From an uncultured Eubacteriales bacterium (lineage in GTDB: Bacteria > Bacillota > Clostridia > Oscillospirales > Oscillospiraceae): a stretch of 5,515 bases of DNA. The notes beneath the pieces are model-generated. The model was not told where the DNA came from, did no database searches, and saw nothing but the letters and a program-made list of their open reading frames with translations. Location: NCBI GenBank assembly GCA_900549705.1, contig URPI01000146.1, positions 1 through 5,515 on the forward strand, read 5' to 3'. Both the position numbers and the translations under genes were made by a program. Below are positions 1 to 5,481 of this stretch, piece after piece. Every line of letters starts with the position of its first letter. Within the stretch, counting starts at the first letter, position 1.

Positions 1-31
1 GGTTCCGAGATGCCGATATTTCATCGTGACA

Positions 32-50
32 GCTTCCCCCCGGGGGAAGC
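32..50. repeat. GC-rich hairpin, likely intergenic repeat
   Basis: GCTTCCCC (32-39) pairs perfectly with GGGGAAGC (43-50) around a 3-base loop. The first five bases of the window, GGTTC, are also complementary to GAACC at 54-58, so the hairpin could sit at the tip of a larger imperfect stem that may begin outside the window. No U-tract follows, so it is not a typical terminator on the + strand. It is probably one of the dispersed intergenic palindromes of this genome, but only one copy is in view. Confidence 0.5.
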
Positions 51-107
51 CAAGAACCGTAACCGGAAGCTTTTACCATTCATCCAACCGCTCTATCCCA
101 TCAGCTT

Positions 108-132
108 CGGGCGGCTGATAGCCGCCCCTACA
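108..132 (-). repeat. Palindromic repeat, copy A (inverted relative to copy B)
   Basis: GGGCGGCT (109-116) and AGCCGCCC (120-127) form a perfect 8-bp stem with the 3-base loop GAT, followed by the tail CTACA. Read on the minus strand, the unit begins TGTAGGGGCGGCTA. It matches 24 of 25 positions of the unit at 5387-5411, with the single difference in the loop. I recall similar TGTAGGGGCGG-type palindromes as abundant intergenic repeats in Clostridia. Its function is unknown; REP-like roles such as transcript-end stabilisation or mobility by a separate transposase are possible. Confidence 0.7.
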
Positions 133-163
133 GGGCGTGCGCAATCCATTACGCCACCTTAAA

Positions 164-192
164 TTTAGGCAGGGGGGTGCCCCGTGCCTAAA
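164..192. other. Imperfect hairpin next to the terminator
   Basis: TTTAGGCA (164-171) pairs with TGCCTAAA (185-192). Inside it, GGGG (172-175) can pair with CCCC (180-183), with one base bulged and a 4-base loop. On the + strand it is followed by an A-rich run, AAAATATAC. Read on the minus strand, the stem is preceded rather than followed by a T-run, so it is not a clear terminator in either direction. It lies only 12 bases before the terminator-like stem at 205-239. The two may form a tandem structured leader, or this may be another dispersed palindrome. Confidence 0.45.
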
Positions 193-204
193 AAATATAC
201 AATC

Positions 205-244
205 GCCGCCTCATGCCCGGAAATTGGGCATGGGGCGGCTTTTT
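205..244 (+). terminator. Terminator-like hairpin before the gene block
   Basis: A 14-bp stem pairs 205-218 with 226-239, with one G-U wobble at 211/233 and a 7-base loop (219-225). It is followed at once by five T residues (240-244). This is a good Rho-independent terminator for transcription on the + strand. No gene ends in the 204 bases before it. It therefore either terminates a gene or RNA from beyond the window edge, or acts as an attenuator in a long leader of the first gene, whose start is 62 bases further on. No anti-terminator or riboswitch fold is obvious, so the first reading is preferred. Confidence 0.75.
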
Positions 245-306
245 GCCCGTAGAAGGATTTTTCTTCCTGTGGTATCCTTTGGGCACAAAGCAAAGGAGGA
301 ATCCAC

Positions 307-897
307 ATGAAGACCCGTTCCACACTTCCCATGCAGGTTGCAAAATATGGCTATATCGCCATTTCCATTGTATTCTGCCTGGCCGGACTTGCGCTGATTA
401 TCTTCCCCGCCCCGTCGGCACACACCATTGCCATCTGCCTTGGCATTGCAATGCTGATTTTCGGCGCGGTGAAGCTGGTTGGTTATTTCTCAAGGGATTT
501 ATACCGGCTGGCCTTTCAGTATGATTTGCAATTTGGCATCCTGCTCATCATCATGGGCATCATCGTGCTGGTAAAGCCGGACAATATGCTCAATTTTCTG
601 AGCATCGCCCTGGGCATCTGTACCCTGGTTGACTGCCTGTTCAAAACAAAAATTGCCCTGGATGCAAAGAAATTCGGCATCCGTCAATGGTGGCTGACCA
701 TGGGCATGGCCATCATCACCGGCGTGGCCGGTTTGCTGCTGGCCTTCCGCCCGTCGGAAGCCATTGAAGTCATCACCATTCTGCTGGGCATCTGCCTGCT
801 CAGCGACGGCATTCTGAACCTCAGCGTGGCATTCAGCCTTGTGAAAATCGTCAAGCATCAGCAGCCCGATGTGATTGACGTGGAATATTACGAGTAA
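307..897 (+). CDS. HdeD/DUF308-family six-helix membrane protein
   Basis: The product is a 196-residue integral membrane protein of the HdeD/DUF308 type. Six hydrophobic segments are visible, roughly at residues 14-33, 38-60, 72-89, 94-112, 128-147 and 152-178. They form three helix pairs with a clear threefold internal repeat: each pair's turn ends in a proline (P34, P91, P149), and the second helix carries L-G-I (45-47, 102-104, 160-162) about 57 residues apart. The C-terminus is a short polar tail ending DVEYYE. The start is fixed by AAAGGAGG at 292-299, seven bases before the ATG. In Escherichia coli, HdeD is linked to acid resistance, but family members elsewhere are mostly uncharacterised and no specific activity can be assigned here. 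The gene lies 17 bp before the MMPL gene, with that gene's ribosome site starting just after this stop codon. The two are almost surely co-transcribed, which suggests an accessory envelope role. Confidence 0.88.
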   Translation: MKTRSTLPMQVAKYGYIAISIVFCLAGLALIIFPAPSAHTIAICLGIAMLIFGAVKLVGYFSRDLYRLAFQYDLQFGILLIIMGIIVLVKPDNMLNFLSIALGICTLVDCLFKTKIALDAKKFGIRQWWLTMGMAIITGVAGLLLAFRPSEAIEVITILLGICLLSDGILNLSVAFSLVKIVKHQQPDVIDVEYYE

Positions 898-914
898 ACG
901 GAGGATATGTAACT

Positions 915-2984
915 ATGCGTTTTTCAAAGGCGGTTGTGAAGTACCGAATCCCAATCCTGATTTTAACCGTGCTGCTCATGATTCCCTCGGTCATGGGCAT
1001 GGCAGCCACCCGCGTCAACTATGATATGCTGACCTACCTGCCCGGTGACATGGAAACCGTCATCGGCCAGGAGGAACTGTTGAAGGATTTTAACAAAGGT
1101 GCGTTCACCTTCCTGATCTTTGAGGATATGCCGCAAAAGGATGTGGCAAAGCTGAAAGAGAAGGTTGAGAGCATCGACCATGTGGACACCGTCCTGTGGT
1201 ATGACTCCGTGGCAGACCTGTCCATCCCCATGGAAATTCTGCCGGAGGAAATTACAAAGGAATTCAACACCGACCACTCCACCATGATGGCCGTGTTCTT
1301 TGACAGCGGCACCAGCGAGGATACCACCATGGATGCCGTGAAGGAAATCCGCCGGGTGTGCGGCGAGCAGTGCTTCGTCTCCGGCATGACCGCCCTGGTG
1401 GTTGACCTGAAGGATTTGTGCGAGCAGGAGGAGCCCATCTACGTCGGTCTGGCCGTGCTGCTGGCCTGCGCCGCCATGTTCCTGCTGCTGGATGGCTGGC
1501 TGATTCCCCTGGTGTTCCTGGCCTCCATCGGTGCCATGATTCTGCTGAACATGGGCACCAACTATTTCCTGGGTGAGATTTCCTACATCACAAAGGCACT
1601 GTCCGCCGTGTTGCAGCTGGCTGTGACCATGGACTATTCCATCTTCCTGTGGCACAGCTACAACGAGCAGCTGGCACATTACTCCGACAACAAAGAAGCC
1701 ATGGCCGCTGCCATTTCCAAAACCCTGACCAGTGTTCTTGGCAGCTCCATCACCACCATTGCAGGCTTCATTGCCCTGTGCTTCATGAGCTTCACCCTGG
1801 GACGTGACCTGGGCATTGTGATGGCCAAGGGTGTGCTGCTGGGTGTGCTTGGCTGCGTCACCGTGCTGCCCGCCCTGATTCTGGTGCTGGATAAGCCCCT
1901 GCAAAAGACCAAGCACCGCTCCCTCATCCCCGACATGGGCAAGTTTGCTGGCGGCATTGTTAAGCTGTTCCCCGCCTTCCTGATTCTCTTTGCCGCGCTG
2001 ATTTACCCCGCCTACAACGGCTATGCAAAGGCCAATAGCGAAGTGTACTACGATATGGGCAAGTGCCTGCCGGAGAACATCAACTATGTGGTGTCCATCC
2101 GCAAGTTGCAAAACGAGTTTGACATTGCCTCCACCCACATGGTTCTGGTGGATGCCAGCACCTCCTCCAAGGATGTCCGGAACATGATGGACGAAATGGA
2201 AAAGGTGGACGGCGTGAAGTATGCCTTAGGGTTGGAGAGCGTGGTTGGCTCCCGGATTCCCGACGAGATGATTCCCGATTCCGCCCGGGAAAAACTGGAA
2301 AGCAAGAACTGGAAGCTGATGCTCATCAACTCTGAGTACACCCCCGCCAGCGACGAAGTAAACGCCCAGCTGACCACCCTGAACGAAATCCTGAAAAAGT
2401 ACGACCCCAGCGGAATGCTCATTGGCGAAGCCCCCTGCATGAAGGACATGATTGAAACCACCGACCATGACTTCGCCGTGGTCACCGCCGTGTCCCTGAT
2501 TGCCATCTTCCTGATTATCGCCCTGGTGGAAAAGAGCTTCAGTCTCCCCATCATCCTGATTGCAGTCATCGAGCTGGGCATCTTCATCAACCTGGGTCTG
2601 CCCCACTACCTGGGTCAGAGCATGGCATTCATCACCCCCATCTGCATCAGCACCATTCAGCTGGGTGCAACCGTTGACTATGCCATCCTGATGACCACCC
2701 GCTACAAGGCAGAGCGCATCGGCGGCAGCGACAAGCGCACCGCCGTCCACACCGCCCTCGCCACTTCCATTCCTTCCATCATCGTCTCCGGCATGGGTAT
2801 GTTCGCTGCCACCTTTGGCGTGGCGCTGTACTCTGACATTGAAATCGTCAGCTCCATGTGTATGCTGATTGCCCGGGGTGCCGTGGTGAGTATGCTGCTG
2901 GTGATCTTCATCCTGCCTGCCATGTTCATGCTGCTGGATAAGTTCATCTGCAAGACTACCGTGGGCATGACCCACATCAAGTAA
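915..2984 (+). CDS. MMPL/RND-family membrane transporter
   Basis: The 689-residue product has the RND twofold plan. TM1 is at about 13-33, an outer loop at 34-173, and TM2-6 at about 175-326. After a cytoplasmic linker, TM7 is at about 350-370, a second outer loop at 372-518, and TM8-12 at about 519-675. Each half carries the Asp-Tyr pair expected in TM4 and TM10 of MMPL proteins (D240-Y241 and D588-Y589), the presumed proton-relay site. The two loops are visibly related: Y-D-M (36-38, 379-381), L-P (42-43, 385-386) and D-V (76-77, 420-421) recur in the same order. Length and loops match compact Firmicutes MMPL proteins and lack the large extra domains of mycobacterial MmpL. The start is supported by CGGAGG at 899-904, ten bases upstream. 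The role is probably proton-driven export or movement of a lipid or other hydrophobic envelope compound; the substrate cannot be read from sequence. The secreted heptad protein encoded downstream is a likely partner. Confidence 0.92.
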   Translation: MRFSKAVVKYRIPILILTVLLMIPSVMGMAATRVNYDMLTYLPGDMETVIGQEELLKDFNKGAFTFLIFEDMPQKDVAKLKEKVESIDHVDTVLWYDSVADLSIPMEILPEEITKEFNTDHSTMMAVFFDSGTSEDTTMDAVKEIRRVCGEQCFVSGMTALVVDLKDLCEQEEPIYVGLAVLLACAAMFLLLDGWLIPLVFLASIGAMILLNMGTNYFLGEISYITKALSAVLQLAVTMDYSIFLWHSYNEQLAHYSDNKEAMAAAISKTLTSVLGSSITTIAGFIALCFMSFTLGRDLGIVMAKGVLLGVLGCVTVLPALILVLDKPLQKTKHRSLIPDMGKFAGGIVKLFPAFLILFAALIYPAYNGYAKANSEVYYDMGKCLPENINYVVSIRKLQNEFDIASTHMVLVDASTSSKDVRNMMDEMEKVDGVKYALGLESVVGSRIPDEMIPDSAREKLESKNWKLMLINSEYTPASDEVNAQLTTLNEILKKYDPSGMLIGEAPCMKDMIETTDHDFAVVTAVSLIAIFLIIALVEKSFSLPIILIAVIELGIFINLGLPHYLGQSMAFITPICISTIQLGATVDYAILMTTRYKAERIGGSDKRTAVHTALATSIPSIIVSGMGMFAATFGVALYSDIEIVSSMCMLIARGAVVSMLLVIFILPAMFMLLDKFICKTTVGMTHIK

Positions 2985-3031
2985 CTTTGCGGATTCCATC
3001 CGTTCCGTTCAACGAACACCAAAACTGAATA

Positions 3032-3054
3032 CCGGCTCCCAAATGGGGAGCCGG
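3032..3054 (+). other. Intergenic hairpin without U-tract
   Basis: CCGGCTCCC (3032-3040) pairs perfectly with GGGAGCCGG (3046-3054), giving a 9-bp GC-rich stem and a 5-base loop. It lies in the 97-bp gap between the MMPL gene and the secreted-protein gene, 27 bases before the latter's start. The stem is followed by AGCCGATAAATT rather than a T-run, so it is not a standard intrinsic terminator. It could cause partial termination, protect the 3' end of the upstream mRNA, or mark a processing point giving the two genes different expression levels. Confidence 0.6.
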
Positions 3055-3081
3055 AGCCGATAAATTATGGAGGAATAAATT

Positions 3082-5214
3082 ATGAAAACGTTCACCAGAA
3101 GAATGATTGCCCTGTCCATGACTGCCGCCCTGGGGCTGAGCAGTGCAGGGCTGGCCTTTGCCGATAACTACAAGGACGAAACCGTGTATGTGCTCACCGG
3201 CAACGCCGGAAACGTCAATAAAATCATCGTCAGCGACTGGCTGAAAAACAAGGACGGGGATGCTTCCCTGGTGGATGCCAGCGACCTGACGGGCATTGAA
3301 AACGTCAAGGGCGACGAAAAGTTCACCCTGGACGGCACGGTGCTGACCTGGGATGCCAAAGGGAATGACATCTACTACCGGGGCACCACCGACAAGACGC
3401 TGCCTGTCACCCTCAGCGTGCGTTTCCTGCTGGATGGCGAGGAGATTTCCCCGGAGGAGCTGGCAGGCAAGAGTGGCCGCGTGACCGTCCGCTTTGACTA
3501 TGAGAACACCCAGTATGAGGAGCGGGAAGTCAACGGCGCAGTTCAGAAGGTTTATGTTCCCTTCGCTGCCATCACCGGTATTGTGCTGGACAACGAGCAC
3601 TTCCGCAACGTGGAAGTCACCGGCGGCAAGCTGGTCAATGACGGCGAGCGCACCGCCATTGTGGGGCTTGCCTTCCCGGGAATGGAGGAAACCCTGGGGT
3701 TGGAGAACGACAAGGTGTCCATCCCCTCTTACCTGGAATTCACTGCCGATGCCACCGACTTCCAGATGGCACAGACCCTGACCCTGGTGACCAACCAGGT
3801 GTTTGAGGCACTGGAGGACAGCGAGCTGACCTCCACCGATGACCTGAGCGGTGCCATCAACAAGCTGACCGATGGCCTAACCCAGTTGACCGACGGTTCC
3901 GGTGCGCTGTATGACGGCCTGAACACCCTGCTGGACAAAACCGGCGAGCTGAAGGACGGCGTACAGCAGCTGCTGGACGGCACGGTTACACTGAAAGACG
4001 GCACCGCTTCCCTGCTGGACGGCGCAGGTCAGCTCAGTGACGGCGCAACAACCCTGACCACCGGCCTGAGCACCCTGGTTGCCAACAATGACACCCTGAA
4101 CGGCGGTGCCGAGCAGGTGTTCAATACCCTGCTGGCAACTGCCACCACTCAGCTGAAGGCCGCCGGCGTGGAGGTGCCCGACCTGACCATTGAAAACTAC
4201 AGCCAGGTGCTGACCCAGGTGCTGGATTCCCTCAGCGAGGATGCCGTTCACCAGAAGGCGCTGGAAACCGTTACCGGTGCCGTCAATGAAAATCTGTCCG
4301 TGATTACCGACCAGGTCACCGAAGCCGTCCGGGAGCAGGTTGCGCCCCAGGTCACTGCTGCCGTGGAGGAGCAGGTCACCGCGCAGGTCACCGAGACCGT
4401 CCGTGCCCAGGTTGCCCCCCAGGTTATCACCGCTGCCACCGGCTTGAGCCAGGAATCTTATAACGCCGCTGTGGAAGCCGGTCAAATCAGTGCCGAGCAG
4501 CAGGCAACCGTGAATGCCGCCATTGACGCACAGATGAGCTCCGATGATGTTCAGGCTCTGATTGCCTCCAACACCGAGACTCAGATGCAGAGCGAGCAGG
4601 TGCAGGGCATGGTTGCCGCCGCTCTGGAGCAGCAGATGCAGACCGAGCAGGTACAGGGCATCATCGCCGCAAATGTGGATGATCAGGTCAATGCCCTTGT
4701 CTCCCAAAATATGCAGTCCGAGGCAGTGCAGACTCAGATTGCCGCCGCAGCAGAGGGGCGCAAGACCATTGAAACATTAGTTGCTTCTCTGGACAGCTAC
4801 AACACCTTCTATACCGGATTGCAGACCTACACCAACGGCGTTGCTTCTGCCGCAGACGGCGCTGCCCAGCTGCTGGATGGCAGCACCGCCCTGGCAAGCG
4901 GCGCTGAGCAACTCAATGACGGCGCTGTCACCCTGCACGATGGCGTGCAGAGCCTCAGCGATTCCATGCCCGCCTTGCAGGATGGCGTGACCCAGCTGCG
5001 GGATGGCGCTCAGCAGCTGCGGGACGGCATCCAGGAATTTGCCGATGAAGGTGTTCAGAAGATTTCCGAGCTGGTCAACGGTGATGTGGAAACCCTGATT
5101 GACCGCATCAACGCCATGCTGGACGCTTCCCGGAACTACAGAACCTTCTCCGAGCGCCCCGAAAACATGGACGGTCAGGTGAAGTTCATCTACAGAACCG
5201 ATGAAGTGAAGTAA
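3082..5214 (+). CDS. Secreted xxxLxxG heptad-repeat protein, YhgE/EsaA-like outer domain
   Basis: The 710-residue product starts with a signal peptide: R6-R7, a hydrophobic core at 8-24, and likely cleavage after A27 in the sequence LAFA-D. The mature protein has a beta-rich domain (about 30-235) holding both tryptophans (W53, W90) and the stretch GKSGRVTVRFDYEN (129-142). Next come twelve unbroken heptads with Leu at position 4 and mostly Gly at 7 (259-342), then an Ala/Gln/Val-rich probable coiled coil (about 343-579) with its own 12- and 17-residue repeats. Eleven looser heptads follow (580-656), then a short C-terminal segment with MDGQVKFIYRT (696-706). There is no cysteine, lipobox, LPXTG motif or C-terminal membrane helix. 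The heptads and layout resemble the outer region of YhgE/Pip/EsaA-type membrane proteins without their membrane domains. GGAGG at 3069-3073 lies eight bases before the ATG. It follows an MMPL gene, and an extracytoplasmic partner role for that transporter is inferred. Substrate and binding partner are unknown. Confidence 0.88.
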   Translation: MKTFTRRMIALSMTAALGLSSAGLAFADNYKDETVYVLTGNAGNVNKIIVSDWLKNKDGDASLVDASDLTGIENVKGDEKFTLDGTVLTWDAKGNDIYYRGTTDKTLPVTLSVRFLLDGEEISPEELAGKSGRVTVRFDYENTQYEEREVNGAVQKVYVPFAAITGIVLDNEHFRNVEVTGGKLVNDGERTAIVGLAFPGMEETLGLENDKVSIPSYLEFTADATDFQMAQTLTLVTNQVFEALEDSELTSTDDLSGAINKLTDGLTQLTDGSGALYDGLNTLLDKTGELKDGVQQLLDGTVTLKDGTASLLDGAGQLSDGATTLTTGLSTLVANNDTLNGGAEQVFNTLLATATTQLKAAGVEVPDLTIENYSQVLTQVLDSLSEDAVHQKALETVTGAVNENLSVITDQVTEAVREQVAPQVTAAVEEQVTAQVTETVRAQVAPQVITAATGLSQESYNAAVEAGQISAEQQATVNAAIDAQMSSDDVQALIASNTETQMQSEQVQGMVAAALEQQMQTEQVQGIIAANVDDQVNALVSQNMQSEAVQTQIAAAAEGRKTIETLVASLDSYNTFYTGLQTYTNGVASAADGAAQLLDGSTALASGAEQLNDGAVTLHDGVQSLSDSMPALQDGVTQLRDGAQQLRDGIQEFADEGVQKISELVNGDVETLIDRINAMLDASRNYRTFSERPENMDGQVKFIYRTDEVK
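3856..4107 (+). repeat. Coding heptad array 1 (12 x 21 bp)
   Basis: Twelve consecutive 21-base units encode residues 259-342 of the secreted protein. The consensus is xxxLxDG (for example VQQLLDG, TVTLKDG, TASLLDG). Leu holds position 4 in every unit. Gly holds position 7 in ten units; the fourth ends in Lys and the eleventh in Asn. The units differ at synonymous and polar positions, so this is a protein-level repeat under selection rather than a recent DNA duplication. Confidence 0.85.
4312..4419 (+). repeat. Tandem 36-bp coding repeat (12 residues x 3)
   Basis: Three adjacent 36-base units begin with CAGGTCAC at 4312, 4348 and 4384. They encode QVTEAVREQVAP, QVTAAVEEQVTA and QVTETVRAQVAP (residues 411-446), and a fourth partial QV follows. 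DNA similarity is high, especially between units 1 and 3, which suggests relatively recent duplication within the coiled-coil arm. Such arrays can change copy number between strains and so alter arm length without breaking the frame. Confidence 0.8.
4534..4761 (+). repeat. Coding repeat of 17-residue units
   Basis: Residues 485-560 hold four units beginning with Met at 485, 502, 519 and 544. Three carry M-Q-S/T-E-x-V-Q, and the first carries the weaker version M-S-S-D-D-V-Q. Units 1, 2 and 4 are 17 residues long; unit 3 has eight extra residues. The content is Gln/Ala/Val-rich with charged Glu and no Pro or Gly breaks beyond single glycines, consistent with a long helix. It is more diverged than the 36-bp array just upstream. 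Confidence 0.7.
4819..5049 (+). repeat. Coding heptad array 2 (about 11 x 21 bp)
   Basis: Residues 580-656 form about eleven 21-base units in one register. The middle ones fit xxxLxDG well (AAQLLDG, AEQLNDG, AVTLHDG, VTQLRDG, AQQLRDG). The first two units and the last have lost the Leu at position 4, and the sixth and last lack the Gly at position 7. The block is nearly the same length as the first array (77 against 84 residues), and the two are separated by the coiled-coil region. Confidence 0.8.
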
Positions 5215-5231
5215 TTTCAAAATATGTGTTT

Positions 5232-5269
5232 CCGCCCCGGACGCTTTTCAAGTCCGGGGCGGCTTTTTT
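5232..5269 (+). terminator. Strong intrinsic terminator of the three-gene block
   Basis: A perfect 11-bp GC-rich stem pairs 5232-5242 with 5252-5262 around a 9-base loop. After a single C it is followed by six T residues (5264-5269). It begins 17 bases after the stop codon of the secreted-protein gene and is the clear end of the transcription unit on the + strand. Confidence 0.93.
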
Positions 5270-5337
5270 AGTAACGCCACGGGGTTTGTACCAATACGCA
5301 GGTTCCCTGACTCGCCCGGATGAACGCACACGCCCTC

Positions 5338-5363
5338 TGTAGGGGTCGACTATTCGTCGCCCC
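5338..5363 (+). repeat. Diverged palindromic repeat, copy C
   Basis: The unit starts TGTAGGGG, as copy B does, and forms a stem of GGGG (5342-5345) with CCCC (5360-5363) plus CGAC (5347-5350) with GTCG (5356-5359), with T5346 bulged. Against copy B, CGAC/GTCG replaces CGGCT/AGCCG on both arms, so the change keeps the pairing. This marks it as a related family member rather than chance similarity. Confidence 0.6.
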
Positions 5364-5365
5364 AT

Positions 5366-5382
5366 CGGTGGCTTCGCCGCCG
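5366..5382. repeat. Short hairpin between repeat copies C and B
   Basis: CGGTGGC (5366-5372) pairs with GCCGCCG (5376-5382) through seven base pairs including one G-U wobble, with the 3-base loop TTC. It fills the space between the two TGTAGGGG units, so three hairpins stand in a row. It may be part of a composite intergenic element. Confidence 0.5.
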
Positions 5383-5386
5383 CAGT

Positions 5387-5411
5387 TGTAGGGGCGGCTA
5401 CCAGCCGCCCG
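5387..5411 (+). repeat. Palindromic repeat, copy B
   Basis: GGGCGGCT (5392-5399) and AGCCGCCC (5403-5410) form a perfect 8-bp stem with the loop ACC, preceded by TGTAG. It is a 24/25 match to the reverse complement of 108-132. The only difference is in the loop, as expected for a structure-conserved dispersed palindrome. It lies 49 bases after the start of copy C in the same orientation. Confidence 0.7.
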
Positions 5412-5449
5412 CAACCCCGGATTTTCGCAAGCACCCAGTTGAGCGGTAC

Positions 5450-5481
5450 ACGCCCCCCCGACGCGAAGCTGAGGGGGGCGT
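5450..5481 (+). other. G/C-run hairpin near the window end
   Basis: ACGCCCCCC (5450-5458) pairs with GGGGGGCGT (5473-5481) to give a 9-bp stem with a 14-base loop. Only TTT (5481-5483, the first base being in the stem) follows before a C, so it is at best a weak terminator on the + strand. It could be another dispersed intergenic palindrome. No gene is visible between it and the window end at 5515. Confidence 0.45.

Larger units (their letters stand above)
1..306. other. Gene-free leader region with palindromes
   Basis: I find no credible coding region here. Reading frames in this stretch run through palindromic repeats and lack a ribosome site. From left to right it contains a perfect 8-bp hairpin at 32-50, a 25-bp palindromic repeat at 108-132, an imperfect hairpin at 164-192, and a terminator-like hairpin at 205-244. 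A short leader then carries the ribosome site of the first gene. No confident sigma-70 promoter is visible. The best -10-like hexamers are TACAAT at 198-203 and TATCCT at 273-278, and neither has a convincing -35 box. Confidence 0.75.

Noticed and set aside
196..203. TACAAT as a -10 box just before the terminator stem
   Set aside because: The hexamer is good (5/6), but the -35 position falls in a G-run, and transcription would start inside the terminator stem.
270..278. Possible extended -10 element (TGG followed by TATCCT) before the first gene
   Set aside because: TATCCT matches the -10 consensus at only four of six positions, and no acceptable -35 lies 16-18 bases upstream. The position would suit a short leader, but the support is too weak to annotate.
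213..524. Open frame of 103 residues on the + strand overlapping the first gene
   Set aside because: It starts inside the terminator stem with no ribosome site and overlaps the HdeD-like gene in another frame. Its sequence is not protein-like.
963..2138. Long open frame on the minus strand (391 residues) inside the MMPL gene
   Set aside because: It is rich in His, Gln and Gly in a pattern expected when a GC-biased membrane-protein gene is read antisense. No ribosome site is apparent, and the + strand frame is a clear MMPL protein with conserved motifs.
3877..4707. Minus-strand open frame (276 residues) inside the secreted-protein gene
   Set aside because: Its repetitive Leu/Gly/Gln-rich sequence is the antisense shadow of the heptad and coiled-coil repeats. 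The + frame has a signal peptide, ribosome site and family-like motifs.
3082..5214. Calling the third gene EsaA/YueB of a type VII secretion system
   Set aside because: The heptad arms are shared, but the membrane segments of EsaA/YueB are absent and no EssC-, EsxA- or EssB-like gene is in the window. Only the weaker family resemblance is supported.
108..5411. Reading the repeats as a CRISPR array or as insertion-sequence ends
   Set aside because: There are only two or three units, not evenly spaced and with no spacers. No transposase gene lies between the inverted copies, and the enclosed genes form an ordinary transport-type operon.
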